Assembly (NCBI GenBank): GCA_965183875.1
Contig: CBCYMK010000020.1
Location: forward strand, 1-57,970
Origin: UBA6772 sp965183875
GTDB taxonomy: Bacteria > Bacteroidota > Bacteroidia > Flavobacteriales > UBA7430
Length of the DNA: 57,970 bases
Direction of reading: 5' to 3'
In this document: one piece after another, positions 34,243 through 43,823 of the stretch
How the letters are laid out: every line of letters begins with the position of its first letter
Position numbering within the stretch: the first letter of the stretch is position 1
Program-made: the position numbers and the translations under genes
Notes under the pieces: generated by a model
Databases searched by the model: none
Seen by the model: only the letters and a program-made list of their open reading frames with translations
What the model was told of the DNA's origin: nothing

Positions 34243-35775
34243 ATGGAAAACCGACGCGTAAGAGTACGATTTGCACCGAGTCCTACCGGACCTTTACATA
34301 TGGGTGGTGTAAGAACAGCCCTTTACAATTATTTATTTGCGAAGAAACACGGAGGAGATTTTTTACTTCGTATTGAAGATACCGATCAAACTCGTTATGT
34401 TCCGGGTGCTGAAGACTATGTGGTAGATGCCTTAAAGTGGTGTGGAATGACCATTGATGAAGGTGCATCAGTAGGGGGTGAAAATGGTCCTTACCGACAG
34501 TCGGAACGCAAGCCTATGTATCGCAAGTATGCTGAGATGCTACTTGAGTCTGGCCATGCTTACTATGCATTTGATACGCCAGAGGAGTTAACAGAAATGC
34601 GTGAGCGTTTAAAAGCTGCTGGAATGGCTGCACCACAATACAATGCTGTTACCCGTAGTGGAATGAAAAATTCTTTAACGCTTTCTGCCGAAGAGGTTGA
34701 AAAACGTTTAGCTGCTGGCGATAAGTATATTGTGCGTGTAAAGATGCCTCGCAATGAGGAGGTTAAGTTTGAAGATGCTATTCGTGGTTGGGTAAGTGTA
34801 AATACCAATAACCTAGACGATAAGGTGTTGTTTAAATCAGACGGGATGCCTACTTATCATTTGGCGAATGTGGTTGACGATTATTTAATGAATATATCTC
34901 ATGTTATACGTGGTGAAGAGTGGTTGCCTTCTGCTCCTTTACATGTTTTATTATACCGCTTTTTAGGCTGGGCCGATGTTATGCCTCAGTTTGCGCACTT
35001 ACCTTTAATATTGAGGCCTGATGGAAATGGAAAGCTCTCTAAGAGAGACGGTGATCGTTTAGGGTTCCCTGTTTTTCCTACAAACTGGAAAAATCCTGAA
35101 ACTGGAGAGCAATCTTCAGGATATAGAGAACGTGGTTACTACCCAGGTGCTTTTAATAATATGCTTGCCTTTTTAGGTTGGAACCCAGGTACTGCTCAGG
35201 AGTTGTTTACTATGGAAGAGTTAATTCAGGCTTTCTCTTTAGACCGTGTGGGTAAGGCAGGAGCTAAATTCGATTTCGATAAAACAAACTGGTTCAACCA
35301 GCAATATTTACGTATGCATAATGGCTTAGATTTAGCCGCTCAGTTAAAGCCATATTTAGAGGCTGAAAACTTAGAAGCAGAAGAGGTATATACTGCACAA
35401 GTATGTGATTTGATGAAAGAAAGAGCCACTTTTGTGGAAGACATTTTGAAAGAAGGTCGTTACTTTTTTGAAGCTCCTACGTCGTATGATGAGAAAACGA
35501 TTAAGAAAAAATGGAAGGAACAAACTCCTGGTATTATTTCTGAGTTGAGTGCTTTATTAAAAGAGCTTCCTAGTTTCGATGCTGATAGTATAGGTGCTTG
35601 TTTTAAGTCTTTCTTAGAAGCCAAAGAATTAGGTTTTGGTGCCGTAATGCCTGGTTTCCGCGTGTCGGTAACCGGTTTAGGTGCAGGTGCTTCCATGAAC
35701 GATATTGCTGCTTTATTGGGTAAGGAAGAGGTTCTTAGAAGGATTGATATAGCTTTAAATACCATAAAAAAGTAA
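34243..35775 (+). CDS. gltX: Glutamyl-tRNA synthetase
   Basis: Class I aminoacyl-tRNA synthetase charging tRNA with glutamate. 510 residues. HIGH-type motif FAPSPTGPLHMGG at residues 10-22 and the KMSKS loop as KLSKRDG near residue 265; also the conserved RIEDTDQTR. The presence of gatA in the window suggests that Gln-tRNA may be formed indirectly, in which case this enzyme would be non-discriminating; that cannot be settled here. folB follows two bases after the stop. Confidence 0.97.
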   Translation: MENRRVRVRFAPSPTGPLHMGGVRTALYNYLFAKKHGGDFLLRIEDTDQTRYVPGAEDYVVDALKWCGMTIDEGASVGGENGPYRQSERKPMYRKYAEMLLESGHAYYAFDTPEELTEMRERLKAAGMAAPQYNAVTRSGMKNSLTLSAEEVEKRLAAGDKYIVRVKMPRNEEVKFEDAIRGWVSVNTNNLDDKVLFKSDGMPTYHLANVVDDYLMNISHVIRGEEWLPSAPLHVLLYRFLGWADVMPQFAHLPLILRPDGNGKLSKRDGDRLGFPVFPTNWKNPETGEQSSGYRERGYYPGAFNNMLAFLGWNPGTAQELFTMEELIQAFSLDRVGKAGAKFDFDKTNWFNQQYLRMHNGLDLAAQLKPYLEAENLEAEEVYTAQVCDLMKERATFVEDILKEGRYFFEAPTSYDEKTIKKKWKEQTPGIISELSALLKELPSFDADSIGACFKSFLEAKELGFGAVMPGFRVSVTGLGAGASMNDIAALLGKEEVLRRIDIALNTIKK

Positions 35776-35777
35776 TT

Positions 35778-36134
35778 GTGGGGATTATTAGAGTAGAAGA
35801 TATTCGATGCTATGCGTACCACGGTTGCATGGAAGAAGAAGGTTTAATAGGAACCGACTTTAGTGTGAACGTAGAGGTGAAAACAGATTTATCGGTATCT
35901 GCCAAGACCGATAAGTTAGCCGATACGGTAGATTATGTAGCTATTTCTCTCATCGTTCAAGAAGAAATGGCTGTAAGGTCGAAATTAATTGAGCATGTAG
36001 CTCAGAGAATTCTTGATAGGCTACTTAAGGAGCTTCCCTCAGTGAAAGAGTCTAAGGTTGTGGTGATTAAGCATAAAGCTCCAATACAAGGCGATGTACA
36101 AAGAGTGAGCGTAGAAATGAATGCAAGCAGATAA
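35778..36134 (+). CDS. folB: Dihydroneopterin aldolase
   Basis: 118-residue folate biosynthesis enzyme converting 7,8-dihydroneopterin to 6-hydroxymethyl-dihydropterin and glycolaldehyde. Family features: YAYHGCMEEEGLIG near residue 15 with the conserved Glu, DTVDYVAIS, LIEHVAQRILDRL and the catalytic Lys in VIKHKAPI near the end. The start is GTG at 35778, directly after the gltX stop codon; no ATG is available. Operon with gltX. Confidence 0.93.
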   Translation: MGIIRVEDIRCYAYHGCMEEEGLIGTDFSVNVEVKTDLSVSAKTDKLADTVDYVAISLIVQEEMAVRSKLIEHVAQRILDRLLKELPSVKESKVVVIKHKAPIQGDVQRVSVEMNASR

Positions 36135-36203
36135 GTGTGAAATTCTTTTTAGATTCTTTGCAAAAGCTATCTAAATTGTTACATTTGTCAACCTTATAAT
36201 TAG

Positions 36204-36274
36204 GGTCGGATGGCCGAGTGGCTAGGCAATGGTCTGCAAAACCATGTACAGCGGTTCGAATCCGCTTCCGACCT
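36204..36274 (+). tRNA. tRNA-Cys (anticodon GCA)
   Basis: 71-base cloverleaf: acceptor GGTCGGA/TCCGACC (36204-36210 with 36267-36273), anticodon stem ATGGT/ACCAT around the loop CTGCAAA with GCA at 36236-36238, and T arm GCGG-TTCGAAT-CCGC. The discriminator is T, as expected for tRNA-Cys, and no CCA is encoded. A strong terminator begins seven bases later. Confidence 0.96.
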
Positions 36275-36280
36275 CTACGA

Positions 36281-36311
36281 AAACCTCAAACGAAAGTTTG
36301 AGGTTTTTTTT
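36281..36311 (+). terminator. Intrinsic terminator of the tRNA-Cys transcript
   Basis: Perfect 11-bp stem AAACCTCAAAC/GTTTGAGGTTT with a GAAA tetraloop, followed by a T run to 36311. Confidence 0.93.
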
Positions 36312-36345
36312 GTTTAACAATTTTAAAAAGGCTCTTAGAGCCCCC

Positions 36346-36503
36346 TACCACGGTAGGTATATCAGCCTGACAAATTAAAAAGGATTTGCGAAAAGGGCAA
36401 AATCGTCGTTCTGTCAAAAGATCGTTTAAAGCCTATACCGAGAGAAGTTTTGAGTTATGGTATTTGAGGAGTCTTACCACGGTAGATAAATCATCTTGGC
36501 AAA
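36346..36503. repeat. Two diverged direct copies of a TACCACGGTAG motif
   Basis: 36346-36374 and 36475-36503 share TACCACGGTAG, then TA-ATC and GCAAA/GACAAA, about 70% alike over 29 bases. The rest of 36312-36602 has no gene; it ends in CT-rich, microsatellite-like text (CCTATTC/CCCTAACC). Confidence 0.55.
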
Positions 36504-36602
36504 GACTAAAACTAAAACAACTCCCTATTCTCTAACCCCTATTCCCTAACCGATTTGTTTTTATGCTGCATGCATCGTATATTCGTGAAAAAAATAAGAA
36601 TT

Positions 36603-37776
36603 ATGAAAAACCTCATCCTCGCTTTTATTTGCCTATTCAGTATTTTCCAGGTTTCAGCTCAATGCGATGGTCGATATAATGAAGAGGTATTTGATGAAGT
36701 TTCTGTTTCAACCGTTACGTATTCTGATGTTCATAATCTGCAAATGGATATTTATCAGCCAGAAGGCGATACAGAAACAAATAGACCCCTTATCATTTTA
36801 GCTCATGGAGGTTCTTTTGTGGCGGGTATTCGTACCAATCCTAGTATGGTTACCTTAGGGAATGCTTTTGCTAAAAGAGGGTATGTTGTTGCTTCTATTT
36901 CTTATAGACTTATGTCTTTTTTAGATTTATTAAGTGCACAATCGGCTTTAAACGGTGTAGCTAGGGCCTTAAGTGATGGTAGGGGCTGCTGTTCGTTATT
37001 TTAAAAAAACGGTAGATTTAGAATTAAACCCTTATGGTATTGATGAAGATCAGATATATTTCGGTGGTAATTCTGCCGGGGGTGTAATTGCAGTTCATGC
37101 TGCATTTATGCAAGAAGAAGATATTAATGATGCTGGATTGCTTGAAGCTTTAGAGACTTTAGGAGGTATAGAGGGAGATAGTGGTAATGAAGGGTATTCA
37201 AGCGAAGTTCGCGGAGCTATTAGTCTCGCAGGAGCAGTAGCTAATGTTGATTTTATTAGTCTTTCAGAAAACGATAAACTTTTAATTTCCTGTCACGGCG
37301 ATCAAGACGGTACTGTTCCTTATTTATGTGGGCAGCCCTTAAATTCAGCAATACTTCCAGAGTTATGTGGTGGTGGTGCAATGTGGGCTCATACGGAGGC
37401 AATTGGATTTACTAATCACCAACATTTAGAGTTTCAAGGTTCTGGTCATGTACCTTGGGAATTTGCAGGTACAGCCCAAGAGCAGATGATTGATTTCGTG
37501 AGTGATAATTTATATGCAGCTTTAGATTGTATGAATATTGGGGTAGACGAGTTTGACGAATCTACTTTTAATGTTTACCCTAATCCAACAAAGGATGTGT
37601 TTAGTTTTAAAAAGCGTATTTCATTGGTGAATGTGTACAATTTAAGTGGGGTAAAGGTACTTGAGTTAACAGATGTGAACGCTGTAGATATTGCGCATTT
37701 AGTAAAAGGGATTTATCTTGTGGAGCTCATTAATGACAATGAACAAGCTCGCTACACTAGGGTTGTGAAACTATAA
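36603..37776 (+). pseudogene. Secreted alpha/beta-hydrolase (esterase) with T9SS domain, frameshifted at a G run
   Basis: The first frame (ATG 36603) has a signal peptide (FQVSAQ) and the esterase N-terminus with LAHGGSFVAG (oxyanion hole), stopping at 37004. The second frame (from 36973) continues with AAVRYFKKTVD, FGGNSAGG (nucleophile Ser), CHGDQDGTVP (Asp), GSGHVPWE (His) and a C-terminal T9SS sorting domain (NVYPNPTKD...KGIYLVEL). Removing one G from the GGGG run at 36982-36985 restores ALSDGRAAVRYFKK, joining both into about 390 residues. All triad residues survive, so the break is recent or a sequencing error. Convergent with the next gene. Confidence 0.85.
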
Positions 37777-37788
37777 ATTATCTATTCG

Positions 37789-39009
37789 CTAAGGAGTATT
37801 CCAGTAGCGCTCGTTATTCTTGTATTCTTTTTTTGATATACCTCCCTGGTAGATGTCAATAACAAAGCCTGTGTAGTCTTCGTTAATTTTTCTTCCCTGT
37901 AGGTCTATAGAGTATAGCTTGATGCTCTCATTTTTTGTCTTTTCCTCTCTTAACCCCACCTCAGAGCAGTTTGGAGCGTCTCCATTTTCGGAATAAAACC
38001 CTCCATTATTTACGGACCAATGTAGCCATTCTCCACCGTTTCCAGTTTCCCAATCGTTTAGGTTTAGATAGTTTTCTCCGTTGGTAGTACCTCCAACTTT
38101 GTACACCTTTGTTGCTGCTTGATTAAAGTTCCATATAAATGGGATTCCTTGTTGCATTAATTCGGGGGTATTCCCTTCTTCGCAGTTCATTTGCACAAAA
38201 AAGGCATAATCCTCGTATTCTGGCCATTCTCCGTACACGGCTCCTAGTCCAGTAGAATCTATACAAACAGCCGTATATTCGTCACATGCAATACCATAGG
38301 TACGCGTTTGAAGACTTTCGTTCATACGAGCCATAAAAGTAACTAAGCGACCTTCTCTTTCTCTCTCGCTAAAATGAGTATCAGTAATTGTGTTTTCTAA
38401 TAAGGGTACTTCTAAAAAGTCATTGTGCCCAAAAGTCATATAGGAATTGTATGGATTTTCTATAGCCTCAGAACTATATACTGTACCATTTTCTGCAGTA
38501 AAATAGGAGCTTCCTAAAATAGCCATCCCTGCACTTGTTCCACCAATAACTCCTTTTTTAACGTTGATGTGTTCGTTTAATAAGGTTTCAACTTCTGTAT
38601 CTTTCCAGAAGTCTATATAATCCCACTGATCACCGCCTGCCATCCATATAGCCTCTGCCTTAGCTATTTTTTGAAGTATATATGTCTCGTTTGCTGCAGA
38701 AGGATTATTAAAAACAATGGTTTCTACAGAATTTACATTCACAGCTAAATCTTCGTAAAAATAATCGTTGTATCCATCAGATCCGCTAGCTCTGAGAATC
38801 AATATATCTCCACCATTGGCTTTTTCTAAAAACCAAACCATTGCTCGGTCGTCTTCAGTAGAACCCCCCATTAAGCAAATACCGTAATCTGGATTCACCA
38901 CTGTGTCTGTAGTGTTTCCTGTAAAGTAGGATGTGTAATTTTGTGCTTGTATATTGTAAAAGCTTAGTAATACAATGATTGAGCTGATTTTCATTATACG
39001 ATTAATCAT
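37789..39009 (-). CDS. Secreted cyanophycinase-like S51 peptidase family protein
   Basis: 406 residues with a signal peptide (cleavage near NIQAQ); ATG 39009, or 38994 which directly precedes the hydrophobic core. The peptidase S51/class I glutamine-amidotransferase-like core has CLMGGSTEDD, WMAGGDQW, the nucleophile Ser in IGGTSAGMAILG and DTHFSERERE with the family's His/Glu residues. Relatives cleave cyanophycin (Asp-Arg polymer) or aspartyl dipeptides; substrate here is not known. The C-terminus (IKLYSIDLQGRKI...VIDIYQGG) resembles a shortened T9SS sorting domain. The start overlaps the stop of the upstream hydrolase by eight bases. Confidence 0.87.
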   Translation of the reverse strand: MINRIMKISSIIVLLSFYNIQAQNYTSYFTGNTTDTVVNPDYGICLMGGSTEDDRAMVWFLEKANGGDILILRASGSDGYNDYFYEDLAVNVNSVETIVFNNPSAANETYILQKIAKAEAIWMAGGDQWDYIDFWKDTEVETLLNEHINVKKGVIGGTSAGMAILGSSYFTAENGTVYSSEAIENPYNSYMTFGHNDFLEVPLLENTITDTHFSEREREGRLVTFMARMNESLQTRTYGIACDEYTAVCIDSTGLGAVYGEWPEYEDYAFFVQMNCEEGNTPELMQQGIPFIWNFNQAATKVYKVGGTTNGENYLNLNDWETGNGGEWLHWSVNNGGFYSENGDAPNCSEVGLREEKTKNESIKLYSIDLQGRKINEDYTGFVIDIYQGGISKKEYKNNERYWNTP

Positions 39010-39781
39010 TTTTTGTAAGGAGTTGGTTTAGTAAACTTGCGCATTTTTCAGTCTGTTCTAAGGGGAATAAATGACCTCCTTCAAATGCTGTAAATGTGCA
39101 GTTTGGAAAAAGGTGTTTAACTTCTCTTATAGGTCTAGTTTCTGCAATCTCTCCAGAGGTAGCATATATAAAATAACTGGGTACAGTTAATTTTACTTTG
39201 TTATAAAATGGGGGAGTTAAGGCAAAAATTTTAGTTTCAATCTCTCTTTTAAAACGTAAACTCACCCCTTCCTTTGTGTCTATAAAACCATGCGCTATAT
39301 AGTTGTTGAATGAGATGCTACTGAAGTTTTTAAATAAAAATTTAGTGCGTAATTTATCGTGTAAAAATGATCTAGAAGGGAATTTATTAGATCGTTTTCT
39401 AGATTTTTTTGCTAAGGGCATAAAGTATTTAGAAATTCGAAGCCATTGAGTTAGTGCGAGAACACAGCGTATTTTTTTTGACAATACAGGAGGGTCTAAC
39501 ATGATAACTCCTTTAAAAAGTTGGGGTTTTTGTTCAGCTGCTAAAGCCAAGCATACAGCTCCAAAAGAATGCCCAATAGCCCAAACGGGTTGGGTGTAAT
39601 TATTTTCAAAAAAGGCTATTATTTCTGGTACTATATCGCTCCACGAATTCTTTAATTTATATTCTCCATGCGCTAATAATGGGATATAGTCAAATTCGTA
39701 ATCTGGGAGTTTAGTCAGTAGATCTCCGTAAACTTCTGCTGGAAATCCATTTGCATGTGCAAAGAATATTTTTTCTTTCAT
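39002..39781 (-). CDS. Alpha/beta hydrolase
   Basis: 259 residues from ATG 39781 (MKEKIFFAHANGFPAEVYG). A longer open frame upstream to 39961 crosses AT/CT-rich intergenic text and is not needed. Features: FAHANGFP oxyanion region, GHSFGAVCLAL nucleophile elbow, and a late FEGGHLFPLE with the catalytic His. No signal peptide, so cytoplasmic. Substrate unknown. It overlaps the S51-like gene and follows recJ, from which it is about 190 bases away. Confidence 0.88.
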   Translation of the reverse strand: MKEKIFFAHANGFPAEVYGDLLTKLPDYEFDYIPLLAHGEYKLKNSWSDIVPEIIAFFENNYTQPVWAIGHSFGAVCLALAAEQKPQLFKGVIMLDPPVLSKKIRCVLALTQWLRISKYFMPLAKKSRKRSNKFPSRSFLHDKLRTKFLFKNFSSISFNNYIAHGFIDTKEGVSLRFKREIETKIFALTPPFYNKVKLTVPSYFIYATSGEIAETRPIREVKHLFPNCTFTAFEGGHLFPLEQTEKCASLLNQLLTKND

Positions 39782-39969
39782 TGGTCTAATATAGTGCTTA
39801 TGCGTGAGAGGTGCTATATAAGACGGAAAACGTATATAGGTTGATTTCGGTAGCAATGGGTACAGGAAGACAATTAGATTTAGTTTTTGTTTGTCATGCT
39901 GATTTACATGTCGATAGCTAGAGGAACTCCAAGCACTTTTCTTCTTACTCCCGACTCCCAATTAATCCT

Positions 39970-41685
39970 TTAACCTAGCTTAATGTCCTTAACTCCTAAC
40001 TGGATAGTCGTTTTTCCCTGCCATACATTTTCTTGTATCGCGTAGCAGATGTCGAAAGCCAAACCTTTGTTGATATACGATTCGTGTTTGCCCAATTTAA
40101 AAGCTATGCCATTCATTTCTGATAGGCGTTCTTTTTCGGAACACATATGTAATTTTAAATGCTCTTTTTCTGCTCCTACAGCTCTACTATATCCTTTGTC
40201 TAATACATTTTTGGTGATAAACAGTGGGGCTAGATTTTCTGGTCCAAAGGGTTCAAATTGCTTAAGTATATTATTAAACCCCTCAGTTATATCTGCGAAG
40301 TCTAACTCTGCATCTATATTAAATACTTCTACTTTTTGTTCCTCTTTAATAGTTTCTGAAACCACCTTCTCGAATGCCTCTTTAAAAGCTTGGTAGTTTT
40401 CTTCTTTTAGGGTTAGACCTGCTGCGTACATATGTCCACCAAATTGGTCTATATGTTCTTTGCACGCTTCTAGTGCTTCGTATACATCAAAGCCAAGTAC
40501 CGATCGTACCGACGCTGCTAATACGCCTCCTTTACTTTTGGTAAATACGACAGTTGGACGGTAATAGGTTTCTATGAGTCTTGAGGCTACTATTCCAATA
40601 ACTCCCTTATGCCATTCTGGATTGTAAACTACAGTAGAAGAGCGATTCTCTTCTTTGTTTTCTATTATTTGCGCATGTGCTTCTTTGGCTATTCGCTGAT
40701 CTTGAGCTCTTCTGTCGGTATTAAATTCTTCAATTTCATTCGCTGTTTTAATAGCTTCAGACTCCCTTTCTTCAATAAGCAGGCGTACTGCATTATGGGC
40801 ATGTTTCATTCTTCCTGCAGCATTTATTCGAGGAGCTATGGTAAATACTACATCGGTAATGGTCATTTTGCCCACCCTTTTATGTTCTTTCATTAAGGCC
40901 AACATGCCCATGCGTGGTTTGGCGTTTAATAATTTTAAACCATAAAAAGCCAACACTCTGTTTTCTCCAACTATAGGAACGATGTCTGCTCCAATAGCTA
41001 CGGCTACATAGTCGAGGTATTCTAGTGCAATACGCTCATCTAAATCATGAAACTTTAAGTAGGCTTGCATCAGCTTAAAACCTACCCCACATCCACATAA
41101 TTCTTTAAAGGGATAGTCACAATCTTCCCTTTTTGGATCTAAAACTGCAAAAGCATTTGGTAGTTCCTCTCCCGGACGGTGATGGTCACAAACTATAATA
41201 TCTAATCCTTTAGACTGGGCATAGGCGATTTTTTCAATTGCTTTAACCCCACAATCTAAGCTTATCATGAGTGTAATTCCTTTCTCTATGGCATCGTCTA
41301 TACCCAAGTAAGAAATCCCGTATCCTTCGTTGTATCTGTCTGGGATATAATAGTCGCACTTTGCTTTTTGGCTCTTTAGGAAGCTGTACATTAAACTTAC
41401 GGAGGTAGTTCCATCAACATCGTAATCACCGTAAATTCTAATAGATTCATTTCCAGAAATAGCTGTACTTATTCTATGTACTGCCTTGTCCATATCCTTC
41501 ATTAAAAAAGGATCGTGTAACATGGATAATTGAGGTCTGAAGAATGTTTTGGCCTTTTCGAAAGTATCGATTTCTCTGCTTACCAATAAGGCACAAATAG
41601 ACTTTGAAACACCTAATTCCTTACTGAGCTTAAAGACCTTTTGCTCGTCTGGATTGGTTTTGAGTTTCCATATTTTTTGAGTCAT
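39970..41685 (-). CDS. recJ: Single-stranded-DNA-specific exonuclease RecJ
   Basis: 571-residue 5'-3' exonuclease of recombination and mismatch repair. DHH-family motifs: IYGDYDVDGTTS (motif I, near residue 80), SLDCGV, CDHHRPGEELP (the DHH, near residue 167), and the DHHA1 part with APRINAAGRMKHA and QFGGHMYAAG. Length is normal. Stand-alone gene; upstream is a 298-base spacer with a dispersed repeat. Confidence 0.96.
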   Translation of the reverse strand: MTQKIWKLKTNPDEQKVFKLSKELGVSKSICALLVSREIDTFEKAKTFFRPQLSMLHDPFLMKDMDKAVHRISTAISGNESIRIYGDYDVDGTTSVSLMYSFLKSQKAKCDYYIPDRYNEGYGISYLGIDDAIEKGITLMISLDCGVKAIEKIAYAQSKGLDIIVCDHHRPGEELPNAFAVLDPKREDCDYPFKELCGCGVGFKLMQAYLKFHDLDERIALEYLDYVAVAIGADIVPIVGENRVLAFYGLKLLNAKPRMGMLALMKEHKRVGKMTITDVVFTIAPRINAAGRMKHAHNAVRLLIEERESEAIKTANEIEEFNTDRRAQDQRIAKEAHAQIIENKEENRSSTVVYNPEWHKGVIGIVASRLIETYYRPTVVFTKSKGGVLAASVRSVLGFDVYEALEACKEHIDQFGGHMYAAGLTLKEENYQAFKEAFEKVVSETIKEEQKVEVFNIDAELDFADITEGFNNILKQFEPFGPENLAPLFITKNVLDKGYSRAVGAEKEHLKLHMCSEKERLSEMNGIAFKLGKHESYINKGLAFDICYAIQENVWQGKTTIQLGVKDIKLG

Positions 41686-41746
41686 ATTCTAGTAGTTAAA
41701 TTTAACAAACTTATCCAGTACCTTGTAAGGTGAAAACATTTGTGGT

Positions 41747-41787
41747 AGTCCTTTTTTACTTGATCAAAAAGAACGAAAAAATCAAGG
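41747..41787. repeat. Second dispersed repeat, copy 2
   Basis: GTCCTTTTTTACTTGATC followed by AAAAAGAACGAAAAAATCAAGG; the CTTGAT/ATCAAG arms are inverted. It matches the reverse complement of 29556-29590. It lies in the 41686-41983 spacer, where a 65-codon open frame merely translates the repeat. Confidence 0.6.
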
Positions 41788-41983
41788 CTTACAAAATATC
41801 TTTCTCCTACTCTTGTATATGATAAATGCGGTCGGCTGATCTCCTCATAAAATCGGAGCTTCCCGATCTTATTAATCATCTACTGCCATTAGAAAAAATC
41901 TCTTTTGAATGCCGTCAAAAAACGTGTGCTTCTAACATGGTATTTTTCAAATTAACACATCATCAAATTTTCAATTCCCTGTT

Positions 41984-43066
41984 CTAAATTTTATTCTGAA
42001 TATTAATGGAGTGTTTATGGATCAATTCAAAGAGTTCGTATACCATTTCTTTAGAAAGGCCTAGGTCTAATCCTGTACTTTTTCGTGTTTTTAAGATATC
42101 GAAAAAACGCTGTACTTGAAAGGTCATTAGATTGTTTTGTTTTTTTGCATGCCCAATTTCAGTTACCATTTCCATGCGTTTTTGGAGTATATGTAAAATT
42201 TCGGTATCGTAATTATCTATGCTGGTACGCATATCCAATAACTGCGCATTAAAAGCATCACTTTCGTGGGTAGCCTTAGGCATGACAAGGTCATTCATTA
42301 GTTGATGTAAAACATCGGGAGTAACCTGTTGTTTCGCATCGCTTAAAGCTGCACTAGGATTACAATGCGATTCTATCATTAAACCATCCATGTCTAGGTC
42401 TAATGCTATTTGGCTGATGTCGGATATTAGTTCTGCATCGCCAGCGATATGGCTAGGATCGCAAATAATAGGTAGTTCGGGCATCAATCGTTTCAGCTTA
42501 ATAGCTAAATCCCACTTAGGTACATTTCTATAGGGCGCAGCTTCGTAAGAGTAAAATCCTCGGTGTATAGCCATTAACTGACTAATGCCACATTTGTTAA
42601 AACGCTCTAAAGCGCCCATCCACAAACCTATGTCTGGGTGTAATGGGTTTTTCACCAAAATAGGAATGTCTACACCACGTACAGCCTCGGCAATTTCTTG
42701 TACGTAAAATGGGTTTACGGTGGTGCGGGCACCAATCCATAAATAATCGATATTGCTTTTTAGGCAGGCTTCTACATGTTGTGCATTTGCTACTTCTGTA
42801 GCGATAGGCATTCCTGTTTCTGCTTTTAGTTCTTGTAACCAATCTAATGCAGGCTCTCCAATACCTTCAAAAGAGCCCGGTCGGGTACGGGGTTTCCATA
42901 CTCCAGCTCTAAAAATTGAGGCATCGCCTTTTTCGGCTATTGCTCTTCCGGTTGCTAGGACCTGAATTCTACTTTCTGCAGAACAGGGGCCTGCGATTAA
43001 AAAAGGTTTTTCTTCTTTTTTAGCAAATAATTCATTTGGCTTGATATGTAATTCTGCTGGGCTCAA
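41984..43066 (-). CDS. Bifunctional DAHP synthase / chorismate mutase
   Basis: 360 residues. Residues 1-265: class I DAHP synthase of the KDO8P-synthase-like type (IAGPCSAES, FRAGVWKPRTRPGSF, LWIGARTTVNPF, LVKNPLHPD, CDPSHIAGD), first step of the shikimate pathway. Residues 268-355: AroQ-type chorismate mutase (LDMRTSIDNYDTEILHILQKRMEMVTEIGHAKK). In such fusions the mutase domain also makes the synthase sensitive to prephenate-type feedback; that is knowledge of the family, not seen here. Start is TTG 43066, one base after the rsmI stop; no earlier or nearby ATG exists. Confidence 0.94.
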   Translation of the reverse strand: MSPAELHIKPNELFAKKEEKPFLIAGPCSAESRIQVLATGRAIAEKGDASIFRAGVWKPRTRPGSFEGIGEPALDWLQELKAETGMPIATEVANAQHVEACLKSNIDYLWIGARTTVNPFYVQEIAEAVRGVDIPILVKNPLHPDIGLWMGALERFNKCGISQLMAIHRGFYSYEAAPYRNVPKWDLAIKLKRLMPELPIICDPSHIAGDAELISDISQIALDLDMDGLMIESHCNPSAALSDAKQQVTPDVLHQLMNDLVMPKATHESDAFNAQLLDMRTSIDNYDTEILHILQKRMEMVTEIGHAKKQNNLMTFQVQRFFDILKTRKSTGLDLGLSKEMVYELFELIHKHSINIQNKI

Positions 43067-43067
43067 T

Positions 43068-43739
43068 TTATTTTTTTCCTTCTAAGATAACCACAAATTC
43101 TCCTTTAGGAGCTTTGTTTTCAAAATGAATGATAAGTTCGTCTACGGTTCCTCTAATAGTTTCTTCAAACTTTTTAGAGATTTCCCTACTCATAGAGACT
43201 TTTCTTTCTCCACCAACGAACTCTTTTAGTTGACCTAATGTCTTGATAACCTTGTGGGGAGATTCGTAAAATACAATAGTTTTTGATTCTTCTGCCCATT
43301 CCTTTAATCGAGTCTGCCTACCCTTTTTAGGTGGTAAGAAGCCTTCAAAAATAAAGCGGTCTGTAGGAAACCCAGATTGTACCAAGGCAGGAATTAATGC
43401 CGTTGCTCCAGGTAAACATTCTGTAGGGATGTCGTTTTCCACACAGGCTCTTACCAATAAGAATCCAGGGTCTGAAATTCCTGGTGTTCCCGCATCAGAA
43501 ATCATGGCTATTTGGTTTCCCATTTTGAGTCTTTCAATAATCCTATCGAGCATTTTATGCTCATTGTGCATATGAAAAGACTGCATTTGAGTACTCACCT
43601 TTAAATGCTTTAATAGTTTTCCTGAGGTGCGTGTATCTTCAGCTAATATTAAGTCCGACTCTTCTAAAATACGAATAGCACGAATTGTAATATCTTCTAA
43701 ATTCCCTATGGGTGTAGGTACCAAAAATAGTTTCGACAT
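43068..43739 (-). CDS. rsmI: 16S rRNA (cytidine1402-2'-O)-methyltransferase
   Basis: 223-residue tetrapyrrole-methylase-fold enzyme. Diagnostic start MSKLFLVPTPIGNLEDITIRAI, then ILAEDTRTSGKLL, ISDAGTPGISDPG, LPGATALIPAL and FEGFLPPKKGRQTRL. It modifies C1402 in the 30S decoding centre. Ends one base before the DAHP synthase gene; upstream is a divergent spacer with tdk. Confidence 0.96.
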   Translation of the reverse strand: MSKLFLVPTPIGNLEDITIRAIRILEESDLILAEDTRTSGKLLKHLKVSTQMQSFHMHNEHKMLDRIIERLKMGNQIAMISDAGTPGISDPGFLLVRACVENDIPTECLPGATALIPALVQSGFPTDRFIFEGFLPPKKGRQTRLKEWAEESKTIVFYESPHKVIKTLGQLKEFVGGERKVSMSREISKKFEETIRGTVDELIIHFENKAPKGEFVVILEGKK

Positions 43740-43796
43740 AGTAATTTTTTACACAAACAAATTAAGTAAAAATAGCGGTGTACAACCCTATTTTTA

Positions 43797-43804
43797 TAGA
43801 TTTG
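43797..43804 (+). promoter_or_regulatory. Candidate -7 element for tdk-murF/alr
   Basis: TAGATTTG fits TAnnTTTG and lies 19 bases before the tdk ATG. Confidence 0.5.
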
Positions 43805-43823
43805 TTTAGACAAACAAAATTGA

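Noticed and set aside
39782..39961. 60-residue N-terminal extension of the alpha/beta hydrolase
   Set aside because: It crosses CT-rich intergenic text; the hydrolase fold begins right after ATG 39781.
41682..41879. 65-codon open frame upstream of recJ
   Set aside because: It is a translation of an intergenic dispersed repeat (YFVSLDFFVLFDQVKK type); no start or domain support.
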